A stretch of DNA of 15,945 nt from Cyanobacteriota bacterium. GTDB taxonomy: Bacteria; Cyanobacteriota; Cyanobacteriia; PCC-6307; Cyanobiaceae. The stretch covers positions 1-15,945 of the forward strand of contig JAPLIF010000124.1 in assembly GCA_026389255.1 (NCBI GenBank), in the 5' to 3' direction. A program made the translations under genes and the position numbers. This document shows positions 15,004 through 15,945 of the stretch, in pieces. Numbering within the stretch: position 1 is the first letter of the stretch; each line of letters opens with the position of its first letter. Under the pieces are notes generated by a model. It worked only from the letters and a program-made list of their open reading frames with translations. It was not told the DNA's origin and ran no database searches.

Positions 15004-15444
15004 CTAAGTCGCTTCATGGCCCGGAGGAAGTCCAGAAGGCCTCTCTACATGTGCATGATATGGATTGTCGATTACGGATTCATCTTCAGCTGAAGCAGTA
15101 GGAGAAGAAACAAGGACAAGTGGAAGGCCTGAGGTGGATGAATTCAACTGTCGAGCCGTAATGAAGACCCAGCCTCCAAAATCTGCCACAGGATTCATTC
15201 GACAACCAGCTTGGCGTGCCTTTGGGTCCAGAAAAACAATAACTTGCCTTTCAATACCGGTTCGCCCAAGTCGGTCCATTGACACATCGCCAGGATGCCG
15301 TTTCTCCATAAAGTGACTTAACTCTATCTTTGCTGGGGGAAGAGGCTTTTGATCTGCCGCCCCATGCAATTGGCCTCTTGCAAAGAGGCGGCGACCTATA
15401 CATTCAGACTTGGCAATCTCGCTAGTAGGAGTCCAACGTGCCAT
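15004..15444 (-). CDS. Hypothetical protein, second gene of a leftward pair
   Basis: 146 residues, family not recognised with certainty. It starts MARWTPTSEIAKSECIGRRLF, and the IGRRLF segment gives it the look of a conserved small protein rather than random frame. The middle has short beta-like strands (RQVIVFLDPKARQ, GGWVFITARQL) and the end is polar (DNPYHAHVERPSGLPPGHEAT). No signal peptide or membrane helix is seen. It begins 6 bases after the stop of the preceding gene on the same strand, so the two are almost certainly co-transcribed. It runs against the cassette orientation. I recall similar small proteins encoded next to partners like its neighbour, but cannot name the system. Confidence 0.55.
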   Translation of the reverse strand: MARWTPTSEIAKSECIGRRLFARGQLHGAADQKPLPPAKIELSHFMEKRHPGDVSMDRLGRTGIERQVIVFLDPKARQAGCRMNPVADFGGWVFITARQLNSSTSGLPLVLVSSPTASAEDESVIDNPYHAHVERPSGLPPGHEAT

Positions 15445-15450
15445 TCTGCA

Positions 15451-15945
15451 CTATCTAATGACAAGACTAGAAAGAGCACGTACCCTTTGGCGAATCTGAA
15501 TAGTTGATAATAGGGTGAGTTCAAGCAAGTCAACCGTAAAGATGTCACCACTAGACAATGAGATTAGTGCAGTAGATGAGGAAATAACCATGCACAATGA
15601 GCCATTCCGAAAGCTGCATTCTGCCACAAGTGAGCCGTCTGTACTTCGAGAAAGATGCGGCTCTGAAGAAAGTAAGTCAGATGTAATAGAAAAGAATGAA
15701 GTAGCTCGCACTCCAACATCTCTTAGTATCCACTCATCAGAGTTATCAACAATAGATGAGTGCTGGGCTATTGAATTCCTTATTCGCCTTAGGACTGCGG
15801 GGAGCCATGAAGGTTGCTGCACAGCAGGCGCATAGAGGTTCCCGGCAAGAAGCTCATATATGAGAGGCGAACTTGTACCAAAGTGGGCGGGAAACGCTCC
15901 TCCGTAAGCTACTAGACAATCGGTTGGACGCGTATAGCTAAGTAC
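15451..15945 (-). CDS. Hypothetical protein, 3' part of gene running in from the right edge
   Basis: The frame is open from the right edge to the TAG at 15451, 164 codons, so the start lies outside the window. An internal GTG at 15822 could be misread as the start, but the sequence before it reads like protein (RPTDCLVAYGGAFPAHFGTSSP, quoted in part: LVAYGGAFPAHFGTSSP). The visible part has NSDEWILRDVGVRATSFFSITSDLL, then a polar stretch with SLVAECSFRNGSLCMVIS, and an alternating hydrophobic pattern suggesting a small alpha/beta domain. I cannot give it a function. It is the upstream member of a two-gene unit with the 146-residue protein. Confidence 0.55.
   Translation of the reverse strand, partial: VLSYTRPTDCLVAYGGAFPAHFGTSSPLIYELLAGNLYAPAVQQPSWLPAVLRRIRNSIAQHSSIVDNSDEWILRDVGVRATSFFSITSDLLSSEPHLSRSTDGSLVAECSFRNGSLCMVISSSTALISLSSGDIFTVDLLELTLLSTIQIRQRVRALSSLVIR

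Noticed and set aside
15923..15929. GTTGGAC box near the right edge as the R' of a third attC
   Set aside because: No matching R'' box (GTCTAAC or GTCCAAC) or arm sequence precedes it, and it lies within an open reading frame on the other strand.

Overview
The window looks like chromosomal DNA of a high-GC picocyanobacterium of the Cyanobium / freshwater Synechococcus type. The main pointers are chlM (chlorophyll biosynthesis methyltransferase), murG, glsA, a cyanobacterial-style RluA-family pseudouridine synthase, and two small secreted proteins with a PEP-CTERM-like C-terminal tail. The genus is inferred from gene content and composition, not from a marker gene.

Region 1 (1-5000) holds the 5' part of a lipoprotein N-acetylmuramoyl-L-alanine amidase running off the left edge, a divergent 3-hydroxyisobutyrate dehydrogenase-family reductase, and a leftward pair (pseudouridine synthase followed by a five-helix membrane protein, joined by an ATGA overlap). 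Then come two tandem, lower-GC genes for secreted proteins with matching C-terminal sorting-like tails, closed by a hairpin terminator.

Region 2 (5100-11500) is ordinary core genome. It has chlM and murG convergent with overlapping 3' ends. Next is a compact rightward set: a secreted hypothetical protein, an OmpR-family response regulator and an overlapping sensor kinase. A small exported Pro-rich helical protein and a convergent glutaminase (glsA) follow. A 10-bp tandem repeat lies just upstream of the small exported protein gene and could be a regulator site.

Region 3 (11674 to right end) is the accessory region and the most interesting part: a chromosomal integron. A full-length integron-type tyrosine recombinase (IntI, with the family-specific insert and all catalytic residues) is followed by a repeat-rich non-coding stretch, a candidate attI at 13102, and two complete gene cassettes with recognisable attC sites. 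Each cassette passes an internal test: the R'' box of its attC is the exact reverse complement of the R' box at the cassette's start (GTTATAC/GTATAAC and GTTCGGC/GCCGAAC). Cassette 1 encodes an EcsC-family protein. Cassette 2 encodes a class I SAM-dependent methyltransferase and carries a plausible promoter of its own. intI points the same way as the cassettes, with attI beyond its 3' end, which is the uncommon 'inverted integrase' layout. Composition drops from very GC-rich to much more balanced at the cassettes.

Beyond the second attC are a gene-free stretch and a leftward bicistron of two unrecognised proteins, the first truncated by the right edge. These may be a third, reverse-oriented cassette or the chromosomal flank; the window does not decide which.
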